Part shown: positions 7,197 through 14,540 of the stretch, piece after piece | Position numbering within the stretch: the first letter of the stretch is position 1 | Layout: each line of letters begins with the position of its first letter | From: Limivivens faecihominis | GTDB taxonomy: Bacteria > Bacillota > Clostridia > Lachnospirales > Lachnospiraceae | Assembly (NCBI RefSeq): GCF_020686945.1 | Contig: NZ_JAJEPR010000035.1 | Coordinates: 1-36,050 of the forward strand | Direction: 5' to 3' | DNA length: 36,050 nucleotides | Translations under genes and position numbers: made by a program | The notes under the pieces: model-generated | Told to the model about the DNA's origin: nothing | What the model saw: only the letters and a program-made list of their open reading frames with translations | Databases searched by the model: none

Positions 7197-7354
7197 ACAG
7201 ATAGAACAAAGAGAGGAACAGAAAAGGATCAAAGAAAAGATTCCAGGAAGTTCTTCAAAGGTTCAAAAGCTTCCGATTCTGCCGGAAGGCAGAGAGAAGC
7301 CGTTAACGATAATAACCCAATAAAATAGATAAAAAATTAAAGGAGAGATGACTT
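7197..7354 (+). other. Long 5' leader of hsp20
   Basis: About 150 nt separate the promoter from the start codon. A chance reading frame crosses the promoter and leader, and I do not regard it as a gene. The leader has a CTGCC/GGCAG hairpin (about 7277-7290) and a TTCAAAGGTTCAAA repeat. Long leaders of small heat-shock genes can act as RNA thermometers, but no ROSE or fourU element is clearly visible. Confidence 0.3.
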
Positions 7355-7816
7355 ATGTTAATGCCGAGTATTTTTGGAGAGAATTTATTTGATGATCTGT
7401 TTGATAGTTTTCCGTTTTATGACAATGCAACAAAAGATGTAGAGAAGAAACTGTATGGCAGAAAAGCAGCCCATATGATGAAGACCGATATCAAGGAAAA
7501 ATCAGATGGCTATGAACTGGTAATGGATCTGCCGGGCTTTACCAAAGACGAGGTTCAGGCAACTCTGGAAAATGGTTATCTGACCGTTCAGGCAGAGAAA
7601 GGTCTGGATAAGGAAGAGAAGGAGAAAGAGACCGGACATTACATCCGCAAAGAGCGTTATGCCGGTGCCATGAGCAGAAGCTTCTATGTTGGTGAGAATG
7701 TGGAGCAGGAGGATGTCAAAGCCGAGTTCAAACATGGCATTCTGAAACTCTTCGTTCCGAAGAAAGAAGCAAAACCGGCAGTAGAGAAAAAGAATCACAT
7801 CGCCATTGAGGGCTGA
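7355..7816 (+). CDS. Hsp20/alpha-crystallin small heat-shock protein
   Basis: The 153-residue ATP-independent holdase has the start MLMPSIFGENLFDDLF typical of clostridial Hsp20. The alpha-crystallin domain covers about residues 45-140 and includes YELVMDLPGF, GYLTVQAEK and the GxLxLFVPK-type end (HGILKLFVPK). It has a short C-terminal extension. AGGAGAG precedes the ATG. It has its own promoter and terminator and sits next to a DnaJ-type co-chaperone, so the pair forms a small proteostasis cluster. Confidence 0.92.
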   Translation: MLMPSIFGENLFDDLFDSFPFYDNATKDVEKKLYGRKAAHMMKTDIKEKSDGYELVMDLPGFTKDEVQATLENGYLTVQAEKGLDKEEKEKETGHYIRKERYAGAMSRSFYVGENVEQEDVKAEFKHGILKLFVPKKEAKPAVEKKNHIAIEG

Positions 7817-7834
7817 TGATCGGTAAGAGAAGGG

Positions 7835-7865
7835 AATGAGAGGCCGGAAACGACCTCTCATTTTT
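7835..7865 (+). terminator. Terminator between hsp20 and the DnaJ-like gene
   Basis: AATGAGAGG (7835-7843) pairs with CCTCTCATT (7854-7862), followed by a T-run. It lies just before the next gene, so the DnaJ-like gene is reached by read-through or a weak local promoter. Confidence 0.75.
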
Positions 7866-7889
7866 CGCATGGGAAAGAAGGTGGAGACA

Positions 7890-9008
7890 GTGAGTGCGAA
7901 GAGAGATTACTATGAAGTTCTGGGCATCAGCAAAACAGCAGATGCCTCGGCGATAAAGAAAGCTTATCGGAAGCTTGCCAAGAAATATCATCCGGACAGC
8001 AATCCGGGAAACAAGGCAGCGGCGGAAAAGTTTAAGGAAGTTACGGAAGCCTATGATGTATTAGGCGATGAGAAAAAGAGAAAGCTATATGATCAGTACG
8101 GTGCCGCTGCCTTTGAGGAGGGCGCAGGCCAGGCCGGAGGCTATGGAAACGCCGGAGGTAATCCGTTCCAGGGCGGTTTCAGCGGTTCCTATACAGGGCC
8201 GAATGGCTCTTATCAGGAATATCATTTCCAGGGTGGAGAGGATATGGATGATATCCTCAAGAATCTTTTTGGTAATTTCCACAGCCAGGGCGGCAGCAGG
8301 AGAAGCGGCTTCCACAGCAGCGGAAGTACCGGTTCGAAGGGCTACAGCGGTTTCTACAGTCAGGGAGCAGGCAGTCACGGCTTTCATGGTTTCCAGGATC
8401 AGGGCTTTGACGGCTTCGATTTTGGCCAGGGCGGAAGTTACAGCAGCAAAGGCTCCGATGTTCATGCAGATATCCATGTAACCTTTGATGAGGCGGCTTT
8501 CGGCGGTAAGAAGCTGATCCATCTTCAGGACAGCACGGGTGCGGTCCAGTCCTATGAAGTGAATATTCCTGCCGGCATTGAAACGGGCAAGAGTATCCGT
8601 TTGAGAGGAAAAGGTTCCCCTGGAGCCGGCGGCGGAGAAGCAGGAGATCTGCTTTTGAAAGTAACCGTGGATGAAAAACCTGGGTTCCGTCGGGAAGGAA
8701 TGGATGTATACACTACCGTTCAGGTACCCTTTACCACAGCAGTTTTCGGCGGCGAGGTGAAGATCCGGACACTGACCGGTGAGGTTCTCTGCAAGATCAA
8801 ACCGGGAACTCAGTCAGGAACCAAGATTCGCCTGAAAGGAAAAGGAATTGTAAGTTTAAGCAATTCCTCCGTTCACGGAGATCAGTATGCAGTCGTGGAA
8901 ATTGCGGTTCCGAAGAACCTTGATCCGGAGGCCAGACAGAAACTGAAAGAGTTTGAGGCAGCTTTGGAAAAAAGCGGCCGCGGGTTTCACAACGGGAACG
9001 TGGCATAA
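7890..9008 (+). CDS. DnaJ-type co-chaperone without zinc finger (CbpA-like)
   Basis: The 372-residue protein has a J domain at residues 4-70 with HPD at 34-36, which stimulates DnaK. A long Gly/Phe/Ser-rich linker runs from about 78 to 190, and two DnaJ C-terminal beta-domains run from about 195 to 360. The four CxxCxGxG zinc-finger repeats of classical DnaJ are absent, so it is a type II/CbpA-like J protein. I chose GTG at 7890 because AAGGTGG precedes it and it gives the family-typical start SAKRDYYEVLG. An in-frame ATG at 7836 lies within the hsp20 terminator and is unlikely. The canonical dnaJ is presumably elsewhere. Confidence 0.85.
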   Translation: MSAKRDYYEVLGISKTADASAIKKAYRKLAKKYHPDSNPGNKAAAEKFKEVTEAYDVLGDEKKRKLYDQYGAAAFEEGAGQAGGYGNAGGNPFQGGFSGSYTGPNGSYQEYHFQGGEDMDDILKNLFGNFHSQGGSRRSGFHSSGSTGSKGYSGFYSQGAGSHGFHGFQDQGFDGFDFGQGGSYSSKGSDVHADIHVTFDEAAFGGKKLIHLQDSTGAVQSYEVNIPAGIETGKSIRLRGKGSPGAGGGEAGDLLLKVTVDEKPGFRREGMDVYTTVQVPFTTAVFGGEVKIRTLTGEVLCKIKPGTQSGTKIRLKGKGIVSLSNSSVHGDQYAVVEIAVPKNLDPEARQKLKEFEAALEKSGRGFHNGNVA

Positions 9009-9025
9009 ATAATCAATAGAATACG

Positions 9026-9075
9026 AAAAGTCTCAGCAGATGATGGAAAGTTCATCCTCTGGCTGAGACTTTTTT
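9026..9075 (+). terminator. Terminator of the DnaJ-like gene
   Basis: AAAAGTCTCAGC (9026-9037) pairs with GCTGAGACTTTT (9062-9073), with a T-run after it and an inner GATG/CATC stem. Confidence 0.85.
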
Positions 9076-9145
9076 ATGTATATCTTATTACTTATATGTA
9101 AATTTTGCATAAATTTCATCATTGAAAAACAGGAAAATTGGACAA

Positions 9146-9174
9146 TTGTATTATTCAAAAAGGCGTGCTAGAAT
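9146..9174 (+). promoter_or_regulatory. Promoter of the IclR regulator gene
   Basis: TTGTAT (9146-9151), a 17-nt spacer and TAGAAT (9169-9174). The palindrome at 9185-9205 begins 11 nt downstream, over the transcription start. Confidence 0.55.
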
Positions 9175-9184
9175 ACATTCAGAA

Positions 9185-9205
9185 ATACAGAACAGCGTTC
9201 TGTAT
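9185..9205. promoter_or_regulatory. Perfect palindromic operator, probably for the IclR protein
   Basis: ATACAGAAC (9185-9193) and GTTCTGTAT (9197-9205) are perfect inverted copies around AGC. The position just past the -10 box fits autorepression. The core AGAAC-N3-GTTCT recurs upstream of the lyase gene at 10040-10052, linking the two sites to one regulator. Confidence 0.75.
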
Positions 9206-9230
9206 CACATAACACTTAGCAGGAGGCGCC

Positions 9231-9995
9231 ATGGCAGAGAAGAATGAAAAAGAAATTAAAGTAAAAAGTCTACAGAAGGCGCTGGACATTTTAAATTGCT
9301 TTACGAAGAAAAGCAGTTGGGGTGTCACAGAGCTGAGTGAATATCTGGATCTGAATAAGAGCAACGTTCACAGCATTCTTTCCACCTTTGCCGCAATGGA
9401 ATATTTAAGGCAGGATGAAGAAACCGGAAAGTACAGGCTTGGTATGGCGATCTACACATTATGTCATGCGTTGGGCGATGAACTTATTGTTGGAAATATC
9501 GCTCTTCCTTATATGCAGGAGCTTTCCAACTGGAGTGGCGAGCGTGTTTATCTGGGAGTGCCCCATGAGGATGAAGTGATCTATGTGAATTCCACTTATC
9601 CGGAAGAGGCTTTCAGTCTGATGCGGACGATCATGGGAGAACGGGCGCGGATGTACTGCACCGGTCTTGGAAAAGCCATGATGGCTTACTTGCCGGAAAA
9701 GGAGGTCGAAGAATATCTCAGGAGAGAACTTCCGGCCTGTACCGATTATACGATCACAGATGCAGAGAAACTAAAAGAAGAACTGATACTTACCCGGAAA
9801 CGCGGGTATGCCATTGATAATATGGAGCACGAATTTGGAGTCAAATGCGTGGCAATGCCGATCTTCAATCAGCAGCATCAGGTAGAAGCAGCAATCAGTG
9901 TCAGCGGACCGTCCCTTCGATTTGAAGAGGAGAGGATTCAGAAGATTGCCGAGAAGCTGAAAGATACCGTGCGAAAGATAGAACGGAGACTTTAA
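9231..9995 (+). CDS. IclR family transcriptional regulator
   Basis: The 254-residue protein has an N-terminal winged helix-turn-helix (residues about 10-70; VTELSEYLDLNKSNVHSIL) and a C-terminal effector-binding domain (about 80-250; ERVYLGVPHEDEVIYV, GLGKAMMAYLP, EFGVKCVAMPIF). Family members bind palindromes as dimers and sense small catabolic metabolites. AGGAGG precedes the ATG. It stands directly upstream of the lyase-transporter-glycosidase operon and both carry the same palindromic core, so it very likely controls that operon and itself. Confidence 0.9.
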   Translation: MAEKNEKEIKVKSLQKALDILNCFTKKSSWGVTELSEYLDLNKSNVHSILSTFAAMEYLRQDEETGKYRLGMAIYTLCHALGDELIVGNIALPYMQELSNWSGERVYLGVPHEDEVIYVNSTYPEEAFSLMRTIMGERARMYCTGLGKAMMAYLPEKEVEEYLRRELPACTDYTITDAEKLKEELILTRKRGYAIDNMEHEFGVKCVAMPIFNQQHQVEAAISVSGPSLRFEEERIQKIAEKLKDTVRKIERRL

Positions 9996-10000
9996 GAAAA

Positions 10001-10024
10001 AAATACCGCTTATTGCGGTATTTT
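10001..10024 (+). terminator. Terminator of the IclR gene
   Basis: AAATACCGC (10001-10009) pairs with GCGGTATTT (10015-10023) over TTATT. It separates the regulator from the operon. Confidence 0.75.
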
Positions 10025-10035
10025 AAAGGCTAATA

Positions 10036-10064
10036 AAACAGAACAATGTTCTCTAATAGAGAAC
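10036..10064. promoter_or_regulatory. Nested double palindrome upstream of the lyase operon
   Basis: Three half-sites occur in alternating orientation. AGAAC (10040-10044) and GTTCT (10048-10052) form a palindrome with a 3-nt spacer, as in the IclR-gene operator. GTTCTC (10048-10053) and GAGAAC (10059-10064) form a second one with a 5-nt spacer. The middle half-site is shared. No strong -35/-10 pair is obvious between the preceding terminator and the start codon, so activation rather than plain repression is possible. Confidence 0.7.
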
Positions 10065-10078
10065 AAAGAGGAGGAAAA

Positions 10079-10999
10079 ATGAAAGAGAAAAGATTTCCCG
10101 GGGGAGTCTGGCCGGTAATGCTTACCCCTTTCACGGAAGAAAATCAGGTTGATTATCCGGCACTGAAGGAACTGGTTGAATGGTACATCGAAAATGGTGT
10201 TGACGGTTTGTTTGCAGTATGCCAGTCCAGTGAGATGTTTAAGCTGACGCTGGAAGAAAGGGTAGGGATTGCGGCAAAAGTGAAAGAATTTGCAGCCGGC
10301 CGGGTACCGGTCATCGCGTCCGGACACATTTCTGATTCTCTGGAGGAGCAGATCCATGAACTGAAGCTGATTGCGGAAACCGGAGTAGATGCAGTGATCA
10401 TGATCACCAACCGGATGGCGGCAGAGGACGAATCCGATGAGGTCTGGATCAGCAATACAGAGAAAATTCTGGAAGCCCTTCCCTCTGAAATCCGGTTCGG
10501 ACTTTATGAGTGTCCTTATCCGTATAAAAGAGTGATGAGTCCGAAGGTGACAGAGTGGTGTGCATCCACCGGAAGATTCTATTTCCTGAAGGATACCTGC
10601 TGTGATGCAGATCAGATCCGTGAAAAGCTCGCAATTTGTAAGGACACGCATCTTAAGCTTTACAATGCCAATACAGCAACGCTTCTGGAATCCTTAAAGG
10701 ACGGAGCCTATGGTTATTGCGGCGTGATGGCGAACATGCATCCCCGTCTTTACCGGATCCTGTATGACCGGTATCAAACAGAGGATATGACAGAACTTTC
10801 CGAATTCCTTACCATGGCGGCTCTGATTGAGCGTCAGTGTTATCCGGTCAATGCGAAATACTATCTGAATCTGGAAGGTCTGCACATGGGACTTCATTCC
10901 AGAGTAAAAAATGCAGAAGAACTTTCGGAAACTTTTAAAAAGGAAGTAAAGATGCTTCGTAATCTGTCCGAACGGATGGAAAAAAGCCTGAAACGATAA
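10079..10999 (+). CDS. DapA/NanA-family lyase or aldolase
   Basis: The 306-residue (beta/alpha)8 class I aldolase has the Schiff-base lysine K171 (FYFLKDTCC) and the conserved tyrosine Y143 (GLYECPYP). The pyruvate-carboxylate loop reads VCQSSEMFKLTLEER in place of the canonical GTTGE. The family includes dihydrodipicolinate synthase, N-acetylneuraminate lyase and 2-keto-3-deoxy-sugar aldolases. The catabolic context argues against lysine synthesis; a sialate or 2-keto-3-deoxy-aldonate substrate is plausible. The ATG at 10079 follows GAGGAGG. An upstream ATG (10046) lies inside the operator and is rejected. Confidence 0.8.
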   Translation: MKEKRFPGGVWPVMLTPFTEENQVDYPALKELVEWYIENGVDGLFAVCQSSEMFKLTLEERVGIAAKVKEFAAGRVPVIASGHISDSLEEQIHELKLIAETGVDAVIMITNRMAAEDESDEVWISNTEKILEALPSEIRFGLYECPYPYKRVMSPKVTEWCASTGRFYFLKDTCCDADQIREKLAICKDTHLKLYNANTATLLESLKDGAYGYCGVMANMHPRLYRILYDRYQTEDMTELSEFLTMAALIERQCYPVNAKYYLNLEGLHMGLHSRVKNAEELSETFKKEVKMLRNLSERMEKSLKR

Positions 11000-11020
11000 A
11001 TCAGTGAGGAGGGGTCACTC

Positions 11021-11944
11021 ATGAAAAAGCCTGTAAAAGGGAAAAGTCAAGTTTGGAAAAACATATACAGAAGCCGTTATCTGTATCTTTTGTTTGCCCT
11101 ACCGCTTCTGTATTTCATTGTTTTCAAATATGGTGCTATGGCCTGGCTGAGCATCGCATTCTTTGATTACAATGCATTTCTTGGATTTGCGGGCAGTAAA
11201 TTTGTAGGAATCAAGTATTTCAAACAGTTTATCATGGATCCGTATTTCTGGAACATCCTGAAAAATACGGTTGTCCTGAACCTTTGGATGCTGGTGCTGT
11301 ATTTCCCGACACCGATCATCCTGGCACTTCTGATCAATGAAGTGAAAAACAAGCACTTCAAAAAAATGGCACAGACCATTTCTTACATGCCGTATTTCCT
11401 TTCCACTGTGGTTGTGTGTGGTTTTATCACCACGATCCTTTCCAATGACGGTCTGATCAACCAGGTGGTTTCTTCTCTGGGACTGGAAAAAGTACAGTTC
11501 CTTATGGAGCCGGGCTGGTTCCGCCCGATTTATGTCATTTCGGAAATCTGGCAGCAGTGTGGATGGGGGTCCATCATTTATCTGGCAGCCCTGGCAGGCG
11601 TGGATTCACAGCTTTATGAGGCAGCAGCCATTGACGGAGCCGGAAAATGGAAACAGCTGATCCATGTAAGCATTCCCGGGATCGCACCTGTGATTTCCAT
11701 TCAGCTTCTTCTGACGGTTGGAAAGCTTCTGACAGTCGGATATGAAAAGATCCTGCTTCTGTATACGGGAGCAACGTACTCCACAGCAGATGTGCTCTCT
11801 ACTTATGTATACAGACGTGGATTGATGGAAGCCAACTACAGCTATGGATCTGCAGTAAGTATTTTCCAGGCTGTGATGGCATTGATACTTGTAGTTCTGG
11901 CAAATAAAGCAGCCCGCAAAGTAGGGCAGACAAGTCTTTGGTAA
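11021..11944 (+). CDS. ABC sugar transporter permease, LplB type
   Basis: The 307-residue membrane protein has about six helices and the LplB/UgpA-type start (a basic N-terminus, then a helix at about 25-45). The EAA-like loop reads YEAAAIDGAGKWKQLIHVSIPG, where it would contact the ATPase. It ends KVGQTSLW, typical of LplB proteins. It lies 21 nt after the lyase and 15 nt before its partner permease. It forms a heterodimeric channel with the next gene for an oligosaccharide or complex sugar acid. The ATPase is not encoded here. Confidence 0.88.
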   Translation: MKKPVKGKSQVWKNIYRSRYLYLLFALPLLYFIVFKYGAMAWLSIAFFDYNAFLGFAGSKFVGIKYFKQFIMDPYFWNILKNTVVLNLWMLVLYFPTPIILALLINEVKNKHFKKMAQTISYMPYFLSTVVVCGFITTILSNDGLINQVVSSLGLEKVQFLMEPGWFRPIYVISEIWQQCGWGSIIYLAALAGVDSQLYEAAAIDGAGKWKQLIHVSIPGIAPVISIQLLLTVGKLLTVGYEKILLLYTGATYSTADVLSTYVYRRGLMEANYSYGSAVSIFQAVMALILVVLANKAARKVGQTSLW

Positions 11945-11959
11945 GGAGGTGCCGGAAAC

Positions 11960-12844
11960 ATGGTAAAGAAGAAAAAAATATCAGCCGGTGACAGAACCTT
12001 TCATATCGCTGTACTTGTGATCGTCTTTCTTATGTGCGTGATCACCCTGTATCCGATCTACTACATGTTGATCGTATCGATTAGTGATGGAAACGCAGTA
12101 CTCAGAGGAGATATTACGATCCTGCCGAAGGGAATCAATTTCGGTGCATATAAAGCGGTACTGAGTAATGAGTATGTTCCGAAAGCATATCTCAACACCC
12201 TGATCTACACGGTGGCCGGAACGCTGGTCAGTGTCGGTATGACAGCACTGTGTGCGTACCCGCTTTCCAGAAAAGAGTTTTATGGAAGAGGGATTTTTAC
12301 AGGGATCGTCGTATTCACAATGTTCTTTGATGCCGGTATTATTTCCAATTATATGGTAGTACAGTCTGCCGGTCTGATGAACAGCATCTGGGCGATCATT
12401 CTTCCCGGAGCCATCAATGTGTGGTACATGATCATTATGAGAACCTTTTTCTCAGATATTCCGGAGGAATTATTTGAATCTGCAAGACTGGACGGCGCCA
12501 ACGATCTGACGATCTTTGTGAAAATGGTGCTTCCGCTGTCCAAAGCAGTACTGGCAACCATGGTTCTCTTCTATGCAGTTGGTTTCTGGAACCAGTGGCT
12601 GCAGCCTCTGATCTACTTAAATGACAGAAGCCGTTTCCCGATGCAGCTGATCCTGAGAAATATCGTTCTTGGAACGGATGCGGCACTTTCCAAATCCATG
12701 TCTGCTTCTGCGGATATGGCAACCATGAGTCTGAATATCAAGTATGCAGTTATTTTTATCACGATACTTCCGATCCTGATGGTATATCCCTTCGTTCAGA
12801 AGTACTTTGTAAAAGGTGTGATGGTCGGCTCAGTCAAGGGCTGA
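11960..12844 (+). CDS. ABC sugar transporter permease, YtcP type
   Basis: The 294-residue protein has about six membrane helices. The phrases TLYPIYYMLIVSISDGNAV, CAYPLSRKEFYGRG and FESARLDGANDLTIF (EAA loop) are typical of YtcP/UgpE-like permeases, as is the ending KYFVKGVMVGSVKG. AAGGAGG precedes the ATG. It pairs with the preceding LplB-type permease. Confidence 0.88.
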   Translation: MVKKKKISAGDRTFHIAVLVIVFLMCVITLYPIYYMLIVSISDGNAVLRGDITILPKGINFGAYKAVLSNEYVPKAYLNTLIYTVAGTLVSVGMTALCAYPLSRKEFYGRGIFTGIVVFTMFFDAGIISNYMVVQSAGLMNSIWAIILPGAINVWYMIIMRTFFSDIPEELFESARLDGANDLTIFVKMVLPLSKAVLATMVLFYAVGFWNQWLQPLIYLNDRSRFPMQLILRNIVLGTDAALSKSMSASADMATMSLNIKYAVIFITILPILMVYPFVQKYFVKGVMVGSVKG

Positions 12845-12867
12845 TTACATAGAAAGGAGAATTCACA

Positions 12868-14457
12868 ATGAAAAAAGAACACTTGAAAAAAGCAGCGGCA
12901 CTTTCCATGGCAGTCATGATGGCAGCCGGCAGCCTGGTAATCCCGGGCACAACAGCGAAAGCTGCTTCCGAAGTTGATCATTCGGAAGAAATCACGATCA
13001 CGATGATGACCACTGAGGCAGGAACACAGAAATTCCCGACAGAAGGTTATGTTTACGATGTGATCAAAGAGAAATTCAACATCAATCTGGAGGTTCAGCC
13101 GATCCCGGCCAGTGATTACGACACTAAGATCTCCACCGTGCTGGCTTCTGGACAGATGCCGGACATCATCGGCGGTCTTCAGTCTGAGAAACTGCTGAAA
13201 TATGCGCCTACCGGTATGTTCCTGAATCTGACGGAGTATAAAGACTATGCACCGGACTATTTTGATCTGATGTATGGCGAGGATCGTGCGGCAGAGACAA
13301 AGAAGGTAGAGAGTGACGGTAGCCTCTTCGGCTTCCAGAAATGTGAGTATAACCGTATTGCGGTTGCTCAGATGGTAGCTATCCGTACCGACCTTCTGGA
13401 GGAGATCGGTGTGGAAGAACCGACCACTTTTGAAGAATATTATGATGATCTCTTAAAGATCAAAGAAAAACATCCGGATATGTATGGATTCGGAACCAGA
13501 AATGGTACCAATTATCTGGTTGGCTCCTTTGCTTATGCACTGGGCACCGGCGGTTTCCCGACCTTTGCAACGACCAGAGGTATGTATTATGAGCCGGAAA
13601 GCGATTCCTATGTATACGGACCGACTTCCGAAAAATTCACTCGTGTGGTAGAATTCTTACAGAATGCGTACAAAGACGGACTGCTTGATCCGGATTATGC
13701 GACGATGACCAAGGATGATCTCTTTGAGAAAGCATCCAGCGGAAAACTCATGAGCGTATATGACAACAACTCTTTCGTAGGCCGTGTATATAATCCGGCA
13801 CTTCAGGAAATCGATGCAAATGCAAAATTTGATATCCTGAAACCTATGGCAAACGAGGATGGCAATACCAGAAGCTATCGTTATGAGAAAGACTGGCCGA
13901 ACAATAACAGTGTGATCAGTGTCAGAACCAAATATCCGGAGCGTGTAGTAGAACTTCTGAACTGGATGTACACCGAAGAGGGAAGAATGATTACCAACTT
14001 TGGTGAAGAAGGTGTAAACTATACCGTAGATGAGGATGGAACCATCGTAACCAGCCAGGATATGATCGATGCACAGGCAGGTGCAAGTGATGTGGCAGCA
14101 GCAGTCAGAGGTGAGCTCGGACTTGGCCTTCAGGGTCTTGCACAGTATGTTGATGAGAGTCTGGATGCCCAGATCACTGACCCGATCATGGTTGAAAATG
14201 CGGAGAAGATCGCAGAGTGGACCGAAGAAGATCTCATCGACTACTATCCGCTGTGGCCGTCCTTCACAGAAGAGGAGACTTCCCGTATCACCGAGCTGGA
14301 ATCCAACATCAACAATGTATTTAACCAGGAGATTGATGGTTTCATTACAGGAAAATCTACCATGGATGACTGGGCAGGTTTTGTAGAAACTCTGAAATCT
14401 CAGGGAACGGAAGAGCTGGAGCAGATCTTTAACGACGCATACGCAAGAACCAAATAA
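12868..14457 (+). CDS. Extracellular solute-binding protein (family 1)
   Basis: The 529-residue binding protein captures the sugar and delivers it to the two upstream permeases. The signal peptide (residues 1-32) has KKEHLKK, a hydrophobic core and a TAKA-AS cleavage site. No lipobox cysteine exists, although such proteins in Gram-positives are usually lipoproteins. The mature part has DIIGGLQSEKLLKY and FGTRNGTNYL segments usual for LipO/YtcQ-type binding proteins. It is the third transporter gene in the operon and is followed by a hairpin that may give it a more stable mRNA. Confidence 0.88.
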   Translation: MKKEHLKKAAALSMAVMMAAGSLVIPGTTAKAASEVDHSEEITITMMTTEAGTQKFPTEGYVYDVIKEKFNINLEVQPIPASDYDTKISTVLASGQMPDIIGGLQSEKLLKYAPTGMFLNLTEYKDYAPDYFDLMYGEDRAAETKKVESDGSLFGFQKCEYNRIAVAQMVAIRTDLLEEIGVEEPTTFEEYYDDLLKIKEKHPDMYGFGTRNGTNYLVGSFAYALGTGGFPTFATTRGMYYEPESDSYVYGPTSEKFTRVVEFLQNAYKDGLLDPDYATMTKDDLFEKASSGKLMSVYDNNSFVGRVYNPALQEIDANAKFDILKPMANEDGNTRSYRYEKDWPNNNSVISVRTKYPERVVELLNWMYTEEGRMITNFGEEGVNYTVDEDGTIVTSQDMIDAQAGASDVAAAVRGELGLGLQGLAQYVDESLDAQITDPIMVENAEKIAEWTEEDLIDYYPLWPSFTEEETSRITELESNINNVFNQEIDGFITGKSTMDDWAGFVETLKSQGTEELEQIFNDAYARTK

Positions 14458-14482
14458 TACTCGGCGGAAAGCCAGACAAGAG

Positions 14483-14517
14483 AGAAACTGCCGTATCCGG
14501 AAAGGACGGCAGTTTCT
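14483..14517 (+). terminator. Intercistronic hairpin after the binding-protein gene
   Basis: AGAAACTGCCGT (14483-14494) pairs perfectly with ACGGCAGTTTCT (14506-14517). The T-run after it is short, so it is likely a partial attenuator or 3' stabiliser that keeps binding-protein mRNA above that of the glycosidase. Confidence 0.55.
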
Positions 14518-14540
14518 TTGATATAAGGAGAGGAGAACTT

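Noticed and set aside
7068..7328. 86-codon open frame upstream of hsp20
   Set aside because: It runs through a terminator, the hsp20 promoter and the leader, lacks a ribosome site and resembles no protein.
7102..7354. CIRCE (HrcA) element for hsp20
   Set aside because: No TTAGCACTC palindrome is present in the promoter or leader.
10046..10078. Upstream ATG as start of the DapA-family gene
   Set aside because: It lies inside the palindromic operator; the ATG at 10079 has a GAGGAGG site with good spacing.
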